NCBI RefSeq assembly: GCF_947491715.1 | Contig: NZ_CANLKR010000022.1 | Coordinates: forward strand, 1-64,000 | DNA from: an uncultured Shewanella sp. | GTDB lineage: Bacteria; Pseudomonadota; Gammaproteobacteria; Enterobacterales; Shewanellaceae | Direction: 5' to 3' | DNA: 64,000 nucleotides | In this document: positions 37,580-45,860 of the stretch, piece after piece | Layout: each line of letters starts with the position of its first letter | How positions within the stretch are numbered: the stretch's first letter is position 1 | The notes under the pieces: generated by a model | Seen by the model: only the letters and a program-made list of their open reading frames with translations | The model's database searches: none | Told to the model about the DNA's origin: nothing | Made by a program: the position numbers and the translations under genes

Positions 37580-38524
37580 GTGAATATAGTGGGGAGTGCT
37601 TTGACCGCTTACTACGGTGGGCCTGAAGCTGCTGCATGGAATTATGATTTTAATCGTGCTATGGGGGCTTCAAGTAATGCGGCATTAAAATCAGCTGGGA
37701 TTACTTATGCAGTTAGTGCAGCGACTTACGGTGCATCGGCGATAGTGAATCCTTATATTCAGGTGCTTGCTCAAGCTACAATCGGAGGCATTGCAGCCGA
37801 AGCTCAAGGGGGGAAGTTTGCTAACGGCTTCATTTCAGCAGGGATTGGCGCGGCCATTGGTGGCGGTAGAGGTATTCAAAATCCCTACTATAGGGTTGCT
37901 GTTGCGGCAGTTGTGGGCGGTACCACCTCTACAATTATGGGCGGCAAGTTTGGTAATGGCGCGATGACGGCTGCGTTTTCTGCGGCGCTGAGAGCGGCTG
38001 ATAATGGGGAATTTGGGAGTGGGGAAGTTAAAGCAGGTAATACTACAAAAACAAAAGTTGTTCCTGATAAGGCAGGATTGAGAAAAGCGTTGGATAGTGC
38101 TGTGGATCGTGGGGAGCTTAGTAGAGCGCGTGGTTTTGATTCGGCAGATGCTGCGGCAAAAGAAGTGCTTACTGTAACTGCTCCATTATCTAGGAAATAT
38201 GGTTTAGAGGTTGGAGGAAGTATTTTTGAGGGGAAAAATGGTAAATATCACTATACTCTTCCGATTATAGGGGATTCTAATTCTGTTTATGTTGCGCCTA
38301 ATTGGGTAGGGTATCATACTCATCCTAGTGGTGCCCTTGCTTTTTCTAATAGGTTTACAGCTTACGAAGGCGGAGGTAATGATGCTTTATGGGTAGATAA
38401 TGCAAATAAAGACTTATATCTAGGAGTTGAATACAATGATGGAACTATAGGGATTGCTGTCTGCGAATACAATAGTTGTCCAAATATAGGGCAATTTGGG
38501 ACAGAAGGGAGAATAATTAAATGA
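37580..38524 (+). CDS. Orphan Rhs C-terminal tip with DUF4329-like domain
   Basis: A 314-residue displaced tip. It is continuous in frame with a remnant DPSGYFFKQLKRLN; the only start is GTG at 37580. The glycine-rich pre-toxin region (residues 50-150) has VGGTTSTIMGGKFGNGAM. The C-terminal domain has RKYGLEVGGSIFEGKNGKYHY-like strands and GYHTHPSG with His246 and His248, then DLYLGVEYNDG, a pattern known from DUF4329 tips of Rhs proteins, whose activity is not well established. The stop overlaps the partner start (ATGA). Confidence 0.72.
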   Translation: MNIVGSALTAYYGGPEAAAWNYDFNRAMGASSNAALKSAGITYAVSAATYGASAIVNPYIQVLAQATIGGIAAEAQGGKFANGFISAGIGAAIGGGRGIQNPYYRVAVAAVVGGTTSTIMGGKFGNGAMTAAFSAALRAADNGEFGSGEVKAGNTTKTKVVPDKAGLRKALDSAVDRGELSRARGFDSADAAAKEVLTVTAPLSRKYGLEVGGSIFEGKNGKYHYTLPIIGDSNSVYVAPNWVGYHTHPSGALAFSNRFTAYEGGGNDALWVDNANKDLYLGVEYNDGTIGIAVCEYNSCPNIGQFGTEGRIIK

Positions 38525-38973
38525 TAAGTAGTATAAAATTAATATTGTTTGGTTTATTTTTGGTTTTTTATTTACCCTATTCATTTGCACAGAATCATTC
38601 GTTGATAAGTCAAAGTCATGTTGCAATTAATCAATGTATTAGTAAGTTTCAAAGCGAAACAAAGAATAAAATAAGCGAAGATATTGACCATGTATATGTA
38701 GATGTATTTAGTAAAGGTATGGTTATTGGGTTTACTAGAGGTGAAGTTGGTATTTTTGATGAAAGATCAATTAACTATAAACCATATTTGGTTTGTGGTC
38801 TTTATGAGAAAACAATTGTTTATTTAGGTGATGGGTTGAGAAAAGAGCCTATTTTTGATAATGAGTTTAATGATAAATACCATGACTATAAACATGATTT
38901 CATCAGTTTACTTTTTAAGAAAAATGCAGATGATTTTGAGTTTAGTAACTCTATGAAAATAAAAGTAGATTAA
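38521..38973 (+). CDS. Exported putative immunity protein for the DUF4329-like tip
   Basis: A 150-residue protein with a signal peptide (KLILFGLFLVFYLPYSFAQN). GGGAGAA lies about eight bases before the ATG, and the ATGA overlap with the tip implies coupled translation. The mature part has two Cys (NQCISKF, LVCGLY) and no known family could be recognised. Repeat Q starts at its stop codon. Function inferred from position only. Confidence 0.72.
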   Translation: MISSIKLILFGLFLVFYLPYSFAQNHSLISQSHVAINQCISKFQSETKNKISEDIDHVYVDVFSKGMVIGFTRGEVGIFDERSINYKPYLVCGLYEKTIVYLGDGLRKEPIFDNEFNDKYHDYKHDFISLLFKKNADDFEFSNSMKIKVD

Positions 38974-39159
38974 CTAAGACATATATGGACGCTCCCGTTG
39001 AGTCAAGCCTATTTTGATTTTTAATAAGCCAAAGAAACTTAGCCAAGGTCATAATAGGCCTTGGTAATAAAAACTAAACCCTCATTCTTACTTACTCCGT
39101 TTTGGTCATGGATCTCGATGCTGGCGACTTATTTTGCTCAAACTCGCTCAAAGCGGTTG
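38971..39159 (+). repeat. Post-immunity direct repeat Q, copy C
   Basis: Starts at the immunity stop codon (TAACTAAGACATATATGG) and follows copy A almost base for base through CTCGCTCAAAGCGGTTGG, with a small difference after AGTCAAGCCT. Marks the right end of the Rhs module array. Confidence 0.9.
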
Positions 39160-39457
39160 GGCTGACATCGCTTTATGAGAAAAGAGGTGGGCTTAGCAAG
39201 ATGACTTGTGCCCTATGGTGAAGGTAAGTGTGAGAGGATCACGACTGAAAAGAGTCGTGAAGGTGACAGCTAAAAGTGATGGTAAGGGCCGGGCGACAGT
39301 GACCTTCTCTGGTGGCACCCGTTTGGGAAAGTGATTAATTGTTAATTACATTTTTGTGAGTAGATGAAGGTGATTGTGTGAAATATGGGTAAATTATCAA
39401 CGAAGCGTGCAGGTTATAATTTATACTGAAGGAATAATCATTTACGGGGTTTTTATC
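39160..39457. other. Spacer with a possible 39-codon reading frame
   Basis: Mostly gene-free. An ATG at 39215 opens 39 codons ending at 39334 (MVKVSVRGSRLKRVV..., ending GGTRLGK) but no ribosome-binding site stands out. It includes the hairpin TCACGAC / GTCGTGA near 39240-39261. It could be the tail of a lost gene or a chance frame. The slyB promoter should lie in 39335-39440. Confidence 0.3.
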
Positions 39458-39961
39458 ATGATAAAATGTAAATTGAGCACGCGCATTACTACTTCCTTTG
39501 CTTTTGTTTTTACGTTCATGCTGGTGGCTTTTTTGGGGGGGTGTACCAATACGCCTAACCCTTACGGTGATGCTTATGGCTCGGCCGATACCCGTACCAT
39601 CCAAAATGTGTATTATGGCACTGTGACTAAAACCACGCCAGTGACAATCGATGCGTCACAGGGCAGTAATATGGTGGGTACCATTGCCGGAGCTGCGGCC
39701 GGTGGCATACTGGGCTCAACGATTGGCGGAGGCATAGGTTCTACATTGGCGGCGATAGGTGGTGGCCTTTTAGGTGGCTATGCTGGCGGTGAGGCGGCCA
39801 ATGCTATGGGTAAAGAAAATGGGGTTAATTTAACTATACGTCTGGATGACGATGAAGTGATTTCAGTTGTGCAGGCCGTTGATCCAGATATGATTTTTCA
39901 GGTCGGGCAACAAGTGCAGGTGAATGTCGACAGGGATACGGCTAGGGTCACTCCTCGTTAG
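39458..39961 (+). CDS. slyB: Outer membrane lipoprotein SlyB
   Basis: Glycine-zipper lipoprotein of the SlyB/Pcp family, known in enterobacteria as a PhoPQ-controlled outer membrane stabiliser. The ATG at 39458 (GGGG nine bases upstream) gives 167 residues. The lipobox is AFLGGC near residue 26. The glycine-zipper region (GAAAGGILGSTIGGGIGS... to GGYAGGEAANAMG) and the conserved C-terminal part (NLTIRLDDDEVISVVQ, QVNVDRDTARVTPR) align closely with E. coli SlyB. It stands alone right of the Rhs array. Confidence 0.9.
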   Translation: MIKCKLSTRITTSFAFVFTFMLVAFLGGCTNTPNPYGDAYGSADTRTIQNVYYGTVTKTTPVTIDASQGSNMVGTIAGAAAGGILGSTIGGGIGSTLAAIGGGLLGGYAGGEAANAMGKENGVNLTIRLDDDEVISVVQAVDPDMIFQVGQQVQVNVDRDTARVTPR

Positions 39962-40019
39962 TCATTTTGTAGTGAGGAACAGGCCATTTATCCTGATCCT
40001 CTTTTTTACCATTGTGGCA

Positions 40020-41039
40020 TTATTTGTCAGGCTTTCCTTGAACTAAATACCCTGTATCAACGCCAAACCAAAAACTGCCGTCGGTGTTGTCAAAATACAT
40101 ATGCCGAATATTGCCGCCGCTGGGGACTGGGGTTTGGCTGATGAATTTCTCTTTTTCCGTATCAAAAGCAAAAATAATATTGGGCACCTCGCCAGTATCG
40201 GCTATCCATAGTTGTCCTTTGCTGTCCAGTGCCGTGCCGTAAGGACGGGGACTTTTGCTGGGAAGCTTCCATTCTTTAAACTTTTCATTGTTGGGAGAGT
40301 AGCGACCTAGATAGCCACCAATGTAATCTACATACCAAATATTGCCGCTGGGATCTATTTCAAGTCTGCGAGGGCGGGCGTCGGGGCGAGGGAGATTGAC
40401 TTCAGTCACAAGCATATTTTCAGGTTCGACCCAAGCCAGTTTATTGGTACCAAAAAGCACTATCCAAGGGCGATTTTGAGCATCCATTTTGATGCCATAA
40501 GGGCGAGCGTTGGCCGTCGTTGGCGTGGCGACTCGCACTTGTCCATTATCCACATTTAACAGGCCGATACGATTGCTTTGTTGAGCAGTGAACCAGATAT
40601 TTCCTTGTTGATTAAAAATCAGCGTGTGCGGGTCGTTGACACCTTCGGGCATGGGATATTGTTGAATTTTTCCATTTTCAGGGTTCATGCGTCCAATATG
40701 GGCATTACGGTTACCGGCGTACCAAACCTGACCTTTTTTATCCACTATTAGGTTATGAGGGTGAGTGCCTACTGGCACTTCGTACTTTTTAAATTGTTGG
40801 TTTGACGGGGTGAATCGACCAATATAATTACCGGTTTGCCCACAGAACCAGATCTGATCTGTGGTGCCGACATGAGGGTCTCTGGGTAGGCCTCCCCAAG
40901 GGACTTTCCATTCGTTTAATGAGAGCCGATTAGGTAGGCTGTTTTCTTGTGCTGAAGCATTAGCCGGACCTGTGAAGCAGAGGTAGATAAAGAATGCGAT
41001 AAGCTGATAAGTAGATAATCGTTTGATATTAACAGGCAT
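40020..41039 (-). CDS. Exported Vgb-like (streptogramin lyase-type) beta-propeller protein
   Basis: A 339-residue exported protein. The ATG at 41039 is chosen because GAGGAG lies just upstream; a TTG five codons earlier is unlikely. The signal peptide ends near ANASAQE. The mature part has at least six repeated blades of the form W(F/Y)xxxxxxIGRxxPxN, as in virginiamycin B lyase and SMP-30-like proteins. Exported Vgb-like homologues in environmental bacteria usually have no proven lyase role, so antibiotic inactivation should not be assumed. It is a single gene. Confidence 0.82.
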   Translation of the reverse strand: MPVNIKRLSTYQLIAFFIYLCFTGPANASAQENSLPNRLSLNEWKVPWGGLPRDPHVGTTDQIWFCGQTGNYIGRFTPSNQQFKKYEVPVGTHPHNLIVDKKGQVWYAGNRNAHIGRMNPENGKIQQYPMPEGVNDPHTLIFNQQGNIWFTAQQSNRIGLLNVDNGQVRVATPTTANARPYGIKMDAQNRPWIVLFGTNKLAWVEPENMLVTEVNLPRPDARPRRLEIDPSGNIWYVDYIGGYLGRYSPNNEKFKEWKLPSKSPRPYGTALDSKGQLWIADTGEVPNIIFAFDTEKEKFISQTPVPSGGNIRHMYFDNTDGSFWFGVDTGYLVQGKPDK

Positions 41040-41359
41040 TTTCAGACTCCTCAATGATCTTTTATTGTTGGCCTTGTGGGGGCACTGGATGAGAACTCCA
41101 CTTTAGTGTAGATAAAGCATAGGATAATAAACCTGAGTCTGGTTTAAGGTTTGGCAAAATAAGCGTCTTCCATTAATGTCATTGACTCATGAATAATCTC
41201 TTTAAAGGAACAGGCACCAATCCCACCGAGTAAGCTTAATAATAGTGGAATGTCGGCAACGGTTCTCTTTGTGTTTTTTATGAAAGACAGTTATTTTAAA
41301 TGCTTATTTGAGCAAATGATTATGACGAGACATTTTAACGAAACATTTTAACGAAACAT
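41040..41359. other. Gene-free stretch upstream of the propeller gene
   Basis: About 320 bases with no supported gene. It should contain the promoter of the propeller gene (minus strand) and perhaps the original thiolase promoter. Repeated ACGAAACATT words occur at 41338-41360 next to the MITE end. Confidence 0.35.
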
Positions 41360-41657
41360 TAGGGGCTGTTGATCTTTGGTGGTTATTTCTGCAGCCGTTT
41401 GTGGGGTCTTTATACAAGGCAGAGCTTATGCAGTGTAGTTATTCTACATTAATAAGCGATAACGCCGTAAAAAGGGACCACAAACGCTGTCCTCATTCTT
41501 TTATAAAGTAGGATCCAGCTAAACGTGTTTTACCCTTTGTTGAGAGCGCCTTTGTTAAAGAAAGAGGGCTTAGAATGACTAGGCGTCACCTCTCCCACCG
41601 CGATTAAAACACGTTTATCTCGGACATAATTTAACCACGAAAGTTCAACAGCCCCTA
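41360..41657. mobile_element. Second MITE-like element, ending at the thiolase ribosome-binding site
   Basis: A 298 bp non-coding block with terminal inverted repeats: TAGGGGCTGTTGA at 41360-41372 matches the inverse complement of 41645-41657 exactly, and the similarity extends to 25 of 29 bases. Both ends carry TA, consistent with TA target duplication. It shares the internal 18-mer GGCTTAGAATGACTAGGC (41567-41584) with the element at 18207-18473, though the termini differ. No transposase is encoded. Confidence 0.75.
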
Positions 41658-41673
41658 GACAAGGAAGAAAAAC

Positions 41674-42822
41674 ATGACCCAAGCCTATATTGTTGATGCG
41701 TTAAGAACCCCCACTGGACGGCGAAAAGGCAGCCTATCTCATGTGCATGCTGCCGATTTAGGCGCCCATGTGTTAAAGACCTTGGTTGAGCGCAATGGCA
41801 TTCCTGATCAAGAATATGAAGATGTGATTTTTGGTTGTTTAGATAATATTGGATCGCAAACGGCGAATATTGCGCGTACAGCTTGGTTAAGCGCAGGGCT
41901 GAGTCAAAGAGTGCCAGGGACGACAATTGACAGGCAATGCGGCTCATCACAGCAGGCGGTGCATTTTGCCGCACAAGCGGTGATGTCGGGCACCATGGAT
42001 GTGGTGGTGGCGGGGGGCGTGCAAACCATGACGCAAATACCTATTGGTTCGGCGATGACAGTGGCAGAGCCGCTGGGTTTTAGTGATCCTTTTACGGGAG
42101 CAACAGGTTGGGCTAAGCGCTATGGTAAGGTGATGCCAACCCAATACCAAGCGGCGCAGATGATTGCCGATAAGTGGGGTTTTAGTCGTGAGGATTTGGA
42201 GCGTTATTCACTTGAGTCACACGCCAGAGCGTTAAATGCCATTAAGGAAGGACGGTTCGATAGGGAAGTGGTGCCACTTGAAGGCTTATTGATGGATGAA
42301 ACCGCGAGGGAGTCATCTCCTGAAAAAATGGCGCAGCTCGGTAGCCTTTTTGGTTGTGACAAATTGACCGCTGCGGTGGCATCACAAGTGAGTGATGCCG
42401 CATCGGCCATGTTAATTGTGTCAAAGGCTGCGCTTGAGCGTTATAACTTGACGCCTCGTGCGCGCATTCATCATATGAGTGTGTGCGGTGACGATCCTAT
42501 TTGGATGCTGACCGCACCAATAGAAGCTACAAAGCTGGCACTGAAAAAAGCTGGAATGACCTTAAATGATATTGACTTAGTGGAGATTAACGAAGCTTTT
42601 GCCTCCGTGGCCATGGCTTGGTTGAAAGAAACTGGGTTTGATTATCATAAAACCAATGTTAACGGTGGTGCCATTGCACTTGGGCATCCTCTGGGTGCGA
42701 CAGGAACCAAATTGATGACGACATTATTGCATGAGCTTGAAAGAACGGGTGGCCGTTTTGGGCTGCAAACCATGTGCGAAGGTGGTGGATTGGCTAACGT
42801 GACCATTATAGAAAGGTTATAG
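41674..42822 (+). CDS. Acetyl-CoA C-acyltransferase (thiolase)
   Basis: Thiolase-superfamily enzyme that cleaves 3-ketoacyl-CoA or condenses acetyl-CoA. It has 382 residues. The nucleophilic Cys is in RQCGSSQQA (about Cys89), the catalytic His in GGAIALGHPLGATG, and the second Cys in MCEGGG near the end. The family pattern IVDALRTPTGRRKGSLS is at the N-terminus. Preceded by AAGGAAG. No fadB partner is adjacent, so a role in a specific acyl-CoA pathway rather than the main fatty-acid complex is likely. The MITE-like element lies 16 bases upstream. Confidence 0.9.
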   Translation: MTQAYIVDALRTPTGRRKGSLSHVHAADLGAHVLKTLVERNGIPDQEYEDVIFGCLDNIGSQTANIARTAWLSAGLSQRVPGTTIDRQCGSSQQAVHFAAQAVMSGTMDVVVAGGVQTMTQIPIGSAMTVAEPLGFSDPFTGATGWAKRYGKVMPTQYQAAQMIADKWGFSREDLERYSLESHARALNAIKEGRFDREVVPLEGLLMDETARESSPEKMAQLGSLFGCDKLTAAVASQVSDAASAMLIVSKAALERYNLTPRARIHHMSVCGDDPIWMLTAPIEATKLALKKAGMTLNDIDLVEINEAFASVAMAWLKETGFDYHKTNVNGGAIALGHPLGATGTKLMTTLLHELERTGGRFGLQTMCEGGGLANVTIIERL

Positions 42823-42907
42823 TGGCGTTGTTTCCCATTAACGCGTTTTGGTTGACTTTTATGAATGAGCTTTGCAAAAAAATGTAATGATTTTGTCAAG
42901 ACTTAAC

Positions 42908-42935
42908 TTGACATAGATTAAGGGATCCATACACT
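42908..42935 (+). promoter_or_regulatory. Candidate promoter of the zinc-related cluster
   Basis: TTGACA at 42908 and TACACT at 42930 with a 16-base spacer look like a sigma-70 promoter. The same DNA (TTGACATAGATTAA) also resembles a degenerate FNR/CRP-type half-site pair, so a regulator could bind here instead. A clear Zur box was not found. The stretch 42823-43097 is otherwise gene-free. Confidence 0.35.
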
Positions 42936-43097
42936 GATGCTAGATTTGAGCGTTTAATAACATGTTAATCGATATTCAGCGCTCAGAAGTGAAATAATAA
43001 TAAATGAAAAACATTATAATCAATATGATTGCCACCTTTTATTGAAGATGCTCCCTTTTTACATGAGTAACGTAGCCAACATGAGTGGAATAATCCA

Positions 43098-43397
43098 ATG
43101 ATGAGTCAACGCAGTAGACGCGCTTTAGCCTTGTGGCTAAGTGTGGTGTTGATGTGCTTGTCATTTGCTGCTCAAGCGCATCATGTTAGGCATCTTGATG
43201 AGGGTGCAAAAAAACATTGCACCTTGTGTTTTCATTTACATCATTATAATAAGTATCTTCCTCAGGTTGATATAACTGTACTGCAAGTTAAACAAAGCTA
43301 TATTCCAGTAGCATTTTCTTGTGTGAGCTATTTTCATCCTATTTCGCGCTATTTTAATAGCCGCGCTCCACCTCTTACCTATCAAGGTATTGCATAA
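43098..43397 (+). CDS. Small exported His/Cys-rich protein
   Basis: A 99-residue protein with a signal peptide (LALWLSVVLMCLSFAAQAH). The mature N-terminus is rich in His and Cys (HHVRHLDEGAKKHCTLCFHLHH), a likely metal-binding segment with CTLC. It belongs to the group of small exported proteins often found with metal-transport genes, and the porin, ZnuA-like and ZnuB-like genes follow. A role in periplasmic zinc or copper handling is inferred; the function is unproven. Confidence 0.7.
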   Translation: MMSQRSRRALALWLSVVLMCLSFAAQAHHVRHLDEGAKKHCTLCFHLHHYNKYLPQVDITVLQVKQSYIPVAFSCVSYFHPISRYFNSRAPPLTYQGIA

Positions 43398-43753
43398 CTC
43401 TGAGCATGTGAATGTTGCTTTATTAGCAGTAAATGACTTGGTGGCTTTTGTACTCAATATTTGTCAAGAGTACTCGTTAAGAGAGCTAAGTCAAAGGCAC
43501 CAATTCAAAGGTACTCGTCAAGATATGGCGCTATTGGGCCAATGACGGTACAGCTTTGCCGCTTTTATCATGCTCATGTCACCGTTATTAACCTAAATGA
43601 TGTATTTTCATCGGTTTTTAAGCGCTTTTATGCATGCCAAATTTTATTATTGGCGCTTTTTGGTCTTCACTGTATTTATCTTGCAATGAAATCATTTGTT
43701 GAGCGCAAGAGACAAAATAGCATTTTAAAATAATGATGTAAGAGGAATTTTCC
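43398..43753 (+). other. Spacer with a doubtful TTG-started frame
   Basis: A frame from TTG 43461 to 43733 would give 90 residues with one hydrophobic helix near the C-terminus (YACQILLLALFGLHCIYLAM). There is no convincing ribosome-binding site and no recognisable family, so I treat it as unproven. The porin ribosome-binding site (AGAGGAA) is at 43741-43747. Confidence 0.3.
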
Positions 43754-44920
43754 GTGTTCAATAAACACATGACGTTTACTGGGCTGCTTTGCGGCTTATT
43801 TTCTGCAACAGCATGGGCAGAAACACCCACTCTCACTAACCCTGCCATTAGTGTTGTACTTGATGGTTATTATCAAAATACTGACCGTCCATTGTCAGAA
43901 GCCACTGAAGGCTTTGGAATGGGACATAATGAGTTGGCTCTCAGTGCCAATATTGATGATATGTTCTATGGCAAACTCACCACGGTAGTGGAAGTGAATG
44001 ACGGTGAAACAGAGCTTAATCTTGAAGAAGCTTTTATTCAAACCTTAGCCATGCCAGCAGGTTTTGCGATTCGTGGCGGCCGCTTTTTATCTGATATTGG
44101 TTATTTGAATAATCAACATGTGCATACTGACTCTTTTGTGGATAGACCTGCAGTTTACCGCGCTTTTCTAGGCAGTCATTATTATGATGATGGCGCACGG
44201 TTAACTTACCTTGCTCCCACCGATGTGTATTGGACCTTAGGGACTGAGATTTTTCAAGGCGATAGCATGCGCGCTGCTGATGATGAGCACCATGAGCGGG
44301 AATATGACAACCTTGGCGTGTACACGGTTTACACCAAAGTGGGCGGTGATATTGGTATTGAAAGCTCGTGGCAAGCAGGCTTGAGTTACTTGCATAACAA
44401 AAATGGTCGTTTAACCGCAGAAGATCATGATCACGACCATGATCATAGTGATGATGAACATAGCCATGATGCTGCCTATACGGGGCAAAATATGTACATT
44501 GCCGATTTTGTGTATAAATGGGCACCAAAAGGTAACTACAAATACCAGAATTTAGCGGTAAGCGCTGAATGGATCCGCTTAACGGATTTTGCACCTGAAG
44601 AAGGGATTTATACTTACCCTAGTTCAACGCATTATCAACAAGGTTGGTATTTAAGTGGCGTATATCAGTTAACCCCTCAGTGGAGTGTTGGGTTACGTTA
44701 TGGGCAGGTTGATACTATGGAGCTTGATGAAGACGTTTTTGAAAAACAAAAACTGAAAGAAACCGATGTTAGCTTGTCTTGGCATCACAGTCATTTTTCT
44801 ACGGTCCGTTTGCAGTATACCTTACAGAAAGGCACTAATTTTGATGATATAGAAAACGATAACGTTGTTACTCTTCAATATGTTATGACACTAGGAGCTC
44901 ATGGTGCGCATCAATTCTAA
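43754..44920 (+). CDS. Outer membrane porin-like protein with His-rich loop
   Basis: A 388-residue predicted outer membrane barrel. The start is GTG at 43754, with AGAGGAA upstream; the signal peptide ends ATAWAE. Alternating beta strands run throughout, and the protein ends in an aromatic residue (GAHQF), the usual outer membrane assembly signal. A loop at about residues 223-241 (EDHDHDHDHSDDEHSHDA) is rich in His and Asp and probably binds zinc. It overlaps the ZnuA-like gene by 20 bases. It is probably a substrate-specific zinc channel rather than a TonB receptor, since no plug or TonB box is seen. Confidence 0.8.
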   Translation: MFNKHMTFTGLLCGLFSATAWAETPTLTNPAISVVLDGYYQNTDRPLSEATEGFGMGHNELALSANIDDMFYGKLTTVVEVNDGETELNLEEAFIQTLAMPAGFAIRGGRFLSDIGYLNNQHVHTDSFVDRPAVYRAFLGSHYYDDGARLTYLAPTDVYWTLGTEIFQGDSMRAADDEHHEREYDNLGVYTVYTKVGGDIGIESSWQAGLSYLHNKNGRLTAEDHDHDHDHSDDEHSHDAAYTGQNMYIADFVYKWAPKGNYKYQNLAVSAEWIRLTDFAPEEGIYTYPSSTHYQQGWYLSGVYQLTPQWSVGLRYGQVDTMELDEDVFEKQKLKETDVSLSWHHSHFSTVRLQYTLQKGTNFDDIENDNVVTLQYVMTLGAHGAHQF

Positions 44921-45827
44921 TTTTATGAGAACAGCCGCTTTAGGCTTGAGTATGACGCTGTCGTCACTGAGTTATGCTCAGTTAAATATTTTTGCTTGCG
45001 AGCCAGAATACGCATCGCTGGCCAAGGAGCTAGCGCCAAATGCTAAGGTTTATGCTGCGACCACGGCGATGCAAGATCCCCATCAAGTGCAAGCGAGGCC
45101 GAGTTTAATTGCGAAAATGCGCCAAGCGGATTTAGCCGTTTGTGCGGGTGCCGATCTTGAAATTGGTTGGTTGCCCATGCTGCAAATGAAATCGGCCAAT
45201 GCCAAGATACGCTCAACGGATCAAGGTTTGTTTTTTGCAGCTGATCAAATTGAGACGTTAGATAAACTCGATAGTGTAGATTTAAGCCAAGGGGATGTTC
45301 ATGCCAAAGGTAATCCTCATATTCATTTCTCTCCAGAAAGGGTATTAAAAGTCGCTCAGGCATTGACGGATAAGCTGATCCAATTAGACGGTGACAATCG
45401 CGTACAATACCAAGTGAATTTAGCACGTTTTTCAAAGCGCTGGACCGAGGCTATGGCGAAATGGAAAGCCATGGCGGCGCCTTTGAAAGGACAGAAAGTG
45501 ATTGCTTACCATTCAAGCTTTCGTTATTTGTTTGACTGGGTGGGGATTGAGCAAGTGGGCGATCTTGAACCTAAGCCAGGATTACCCCCCAGCAGCGCCC
45601 ATTTAGCTCAGCTATTGAAAAGTGCAGCGAAACAAAAAATCATGGTCATTATCATTGCATCTTATCAAGATGATCGCGGTGCGTTATGGTTAGGAGAGCG
45701 GGCAAGTTTACCTGTGGTAACCTTGCCTATGTCTGTGGGCGGCAATGATGCAAGCCAAGATTTGTTCAGTTTGTATACCAGCACATTAACCTTATTGTTA
45801 AATGTGGAAAAAACAGAACCACAATAA
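44901..45827 (+). CDS. ZnuA-like metal ABC transporter substrate-binding protein
   Basis: Periplasmic cluster A-I binding protein for zinc or manganese. It has 308 residues; the ATG at 44901 has AGGAG five bases upstream and lies inside the porin gene, so the two are coupled. The signal peptide ends SLSYAQ. Candidate ligands are His in DPHQVQARPS, His in NPHIHFSPERV, His in AYHSSFRYLFDW, and Asp in SYQDDRGA, the usual four-ligand pattern. The long His-rich loop of classical ZnuA is missing; the porin supplies such a loop instead. Zinc is inferred as the metal. Confidence 0.85.
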   Translation: MVRINSNFMRTAALGLSMTLSSLSYAQLNIFACEPEYASLAKELAPNAKVYAATTAMQDPHQVQARPSLIAKMRQADLAVCAGADLEIGWLPMLQMKSANAKIRSTDQGLFFAADQIETLDKLDSVDLSQGDVHAKGNPHIHFSPERVLKVAQALTDKLIQLDGDNRVQYQVNLARFSKRWTEAMAKWKAMAAPLKGQKVIAYHSSFRYLFDWVGIEQVGDLEPKPGLPPSSAHLAQLLKSAAKQKIMVIIIASYQDDRGALWLGERASLPVVTLPMSVGGNDASQDLFSLYTSTLTLLLNVEKTEPQ

Positions 45828-45860
45828 TGGTTTTATTTATTAATCAATAAATGAGCAGAA

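Noticed and set aside
22700..39160. Type VI secretion locus
   Set aside because: Rhs tips often belong to T6SS, but no VgrG, PAAR, Hcp or EagR-like gene is present, and the main protein has a Sec signal.
40020..41039. Antibiotic (streptogramin) resistance gene
   Set aside because: Vgb-like folds are common in environmental exported proteins; no evidence for lyase activity or a resistance context.
42980..43040. Zur box upstream of the zinc cluster
   Set aside because: AT-rich partial palindromes are present but match the known consensus poorly; not listed as a site.
43461..43733. A 90-codon gene upstream of the porin
   Set aside because: TTG start, no ribosome-binding site, no recognisable family; kept only as a doubtful frame.
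44034..44594. 186-codon frame opposite the porin
   Set aside because: Antisense shadow of the His-rich porin gene with biased His/Tyr composition; no start signal.
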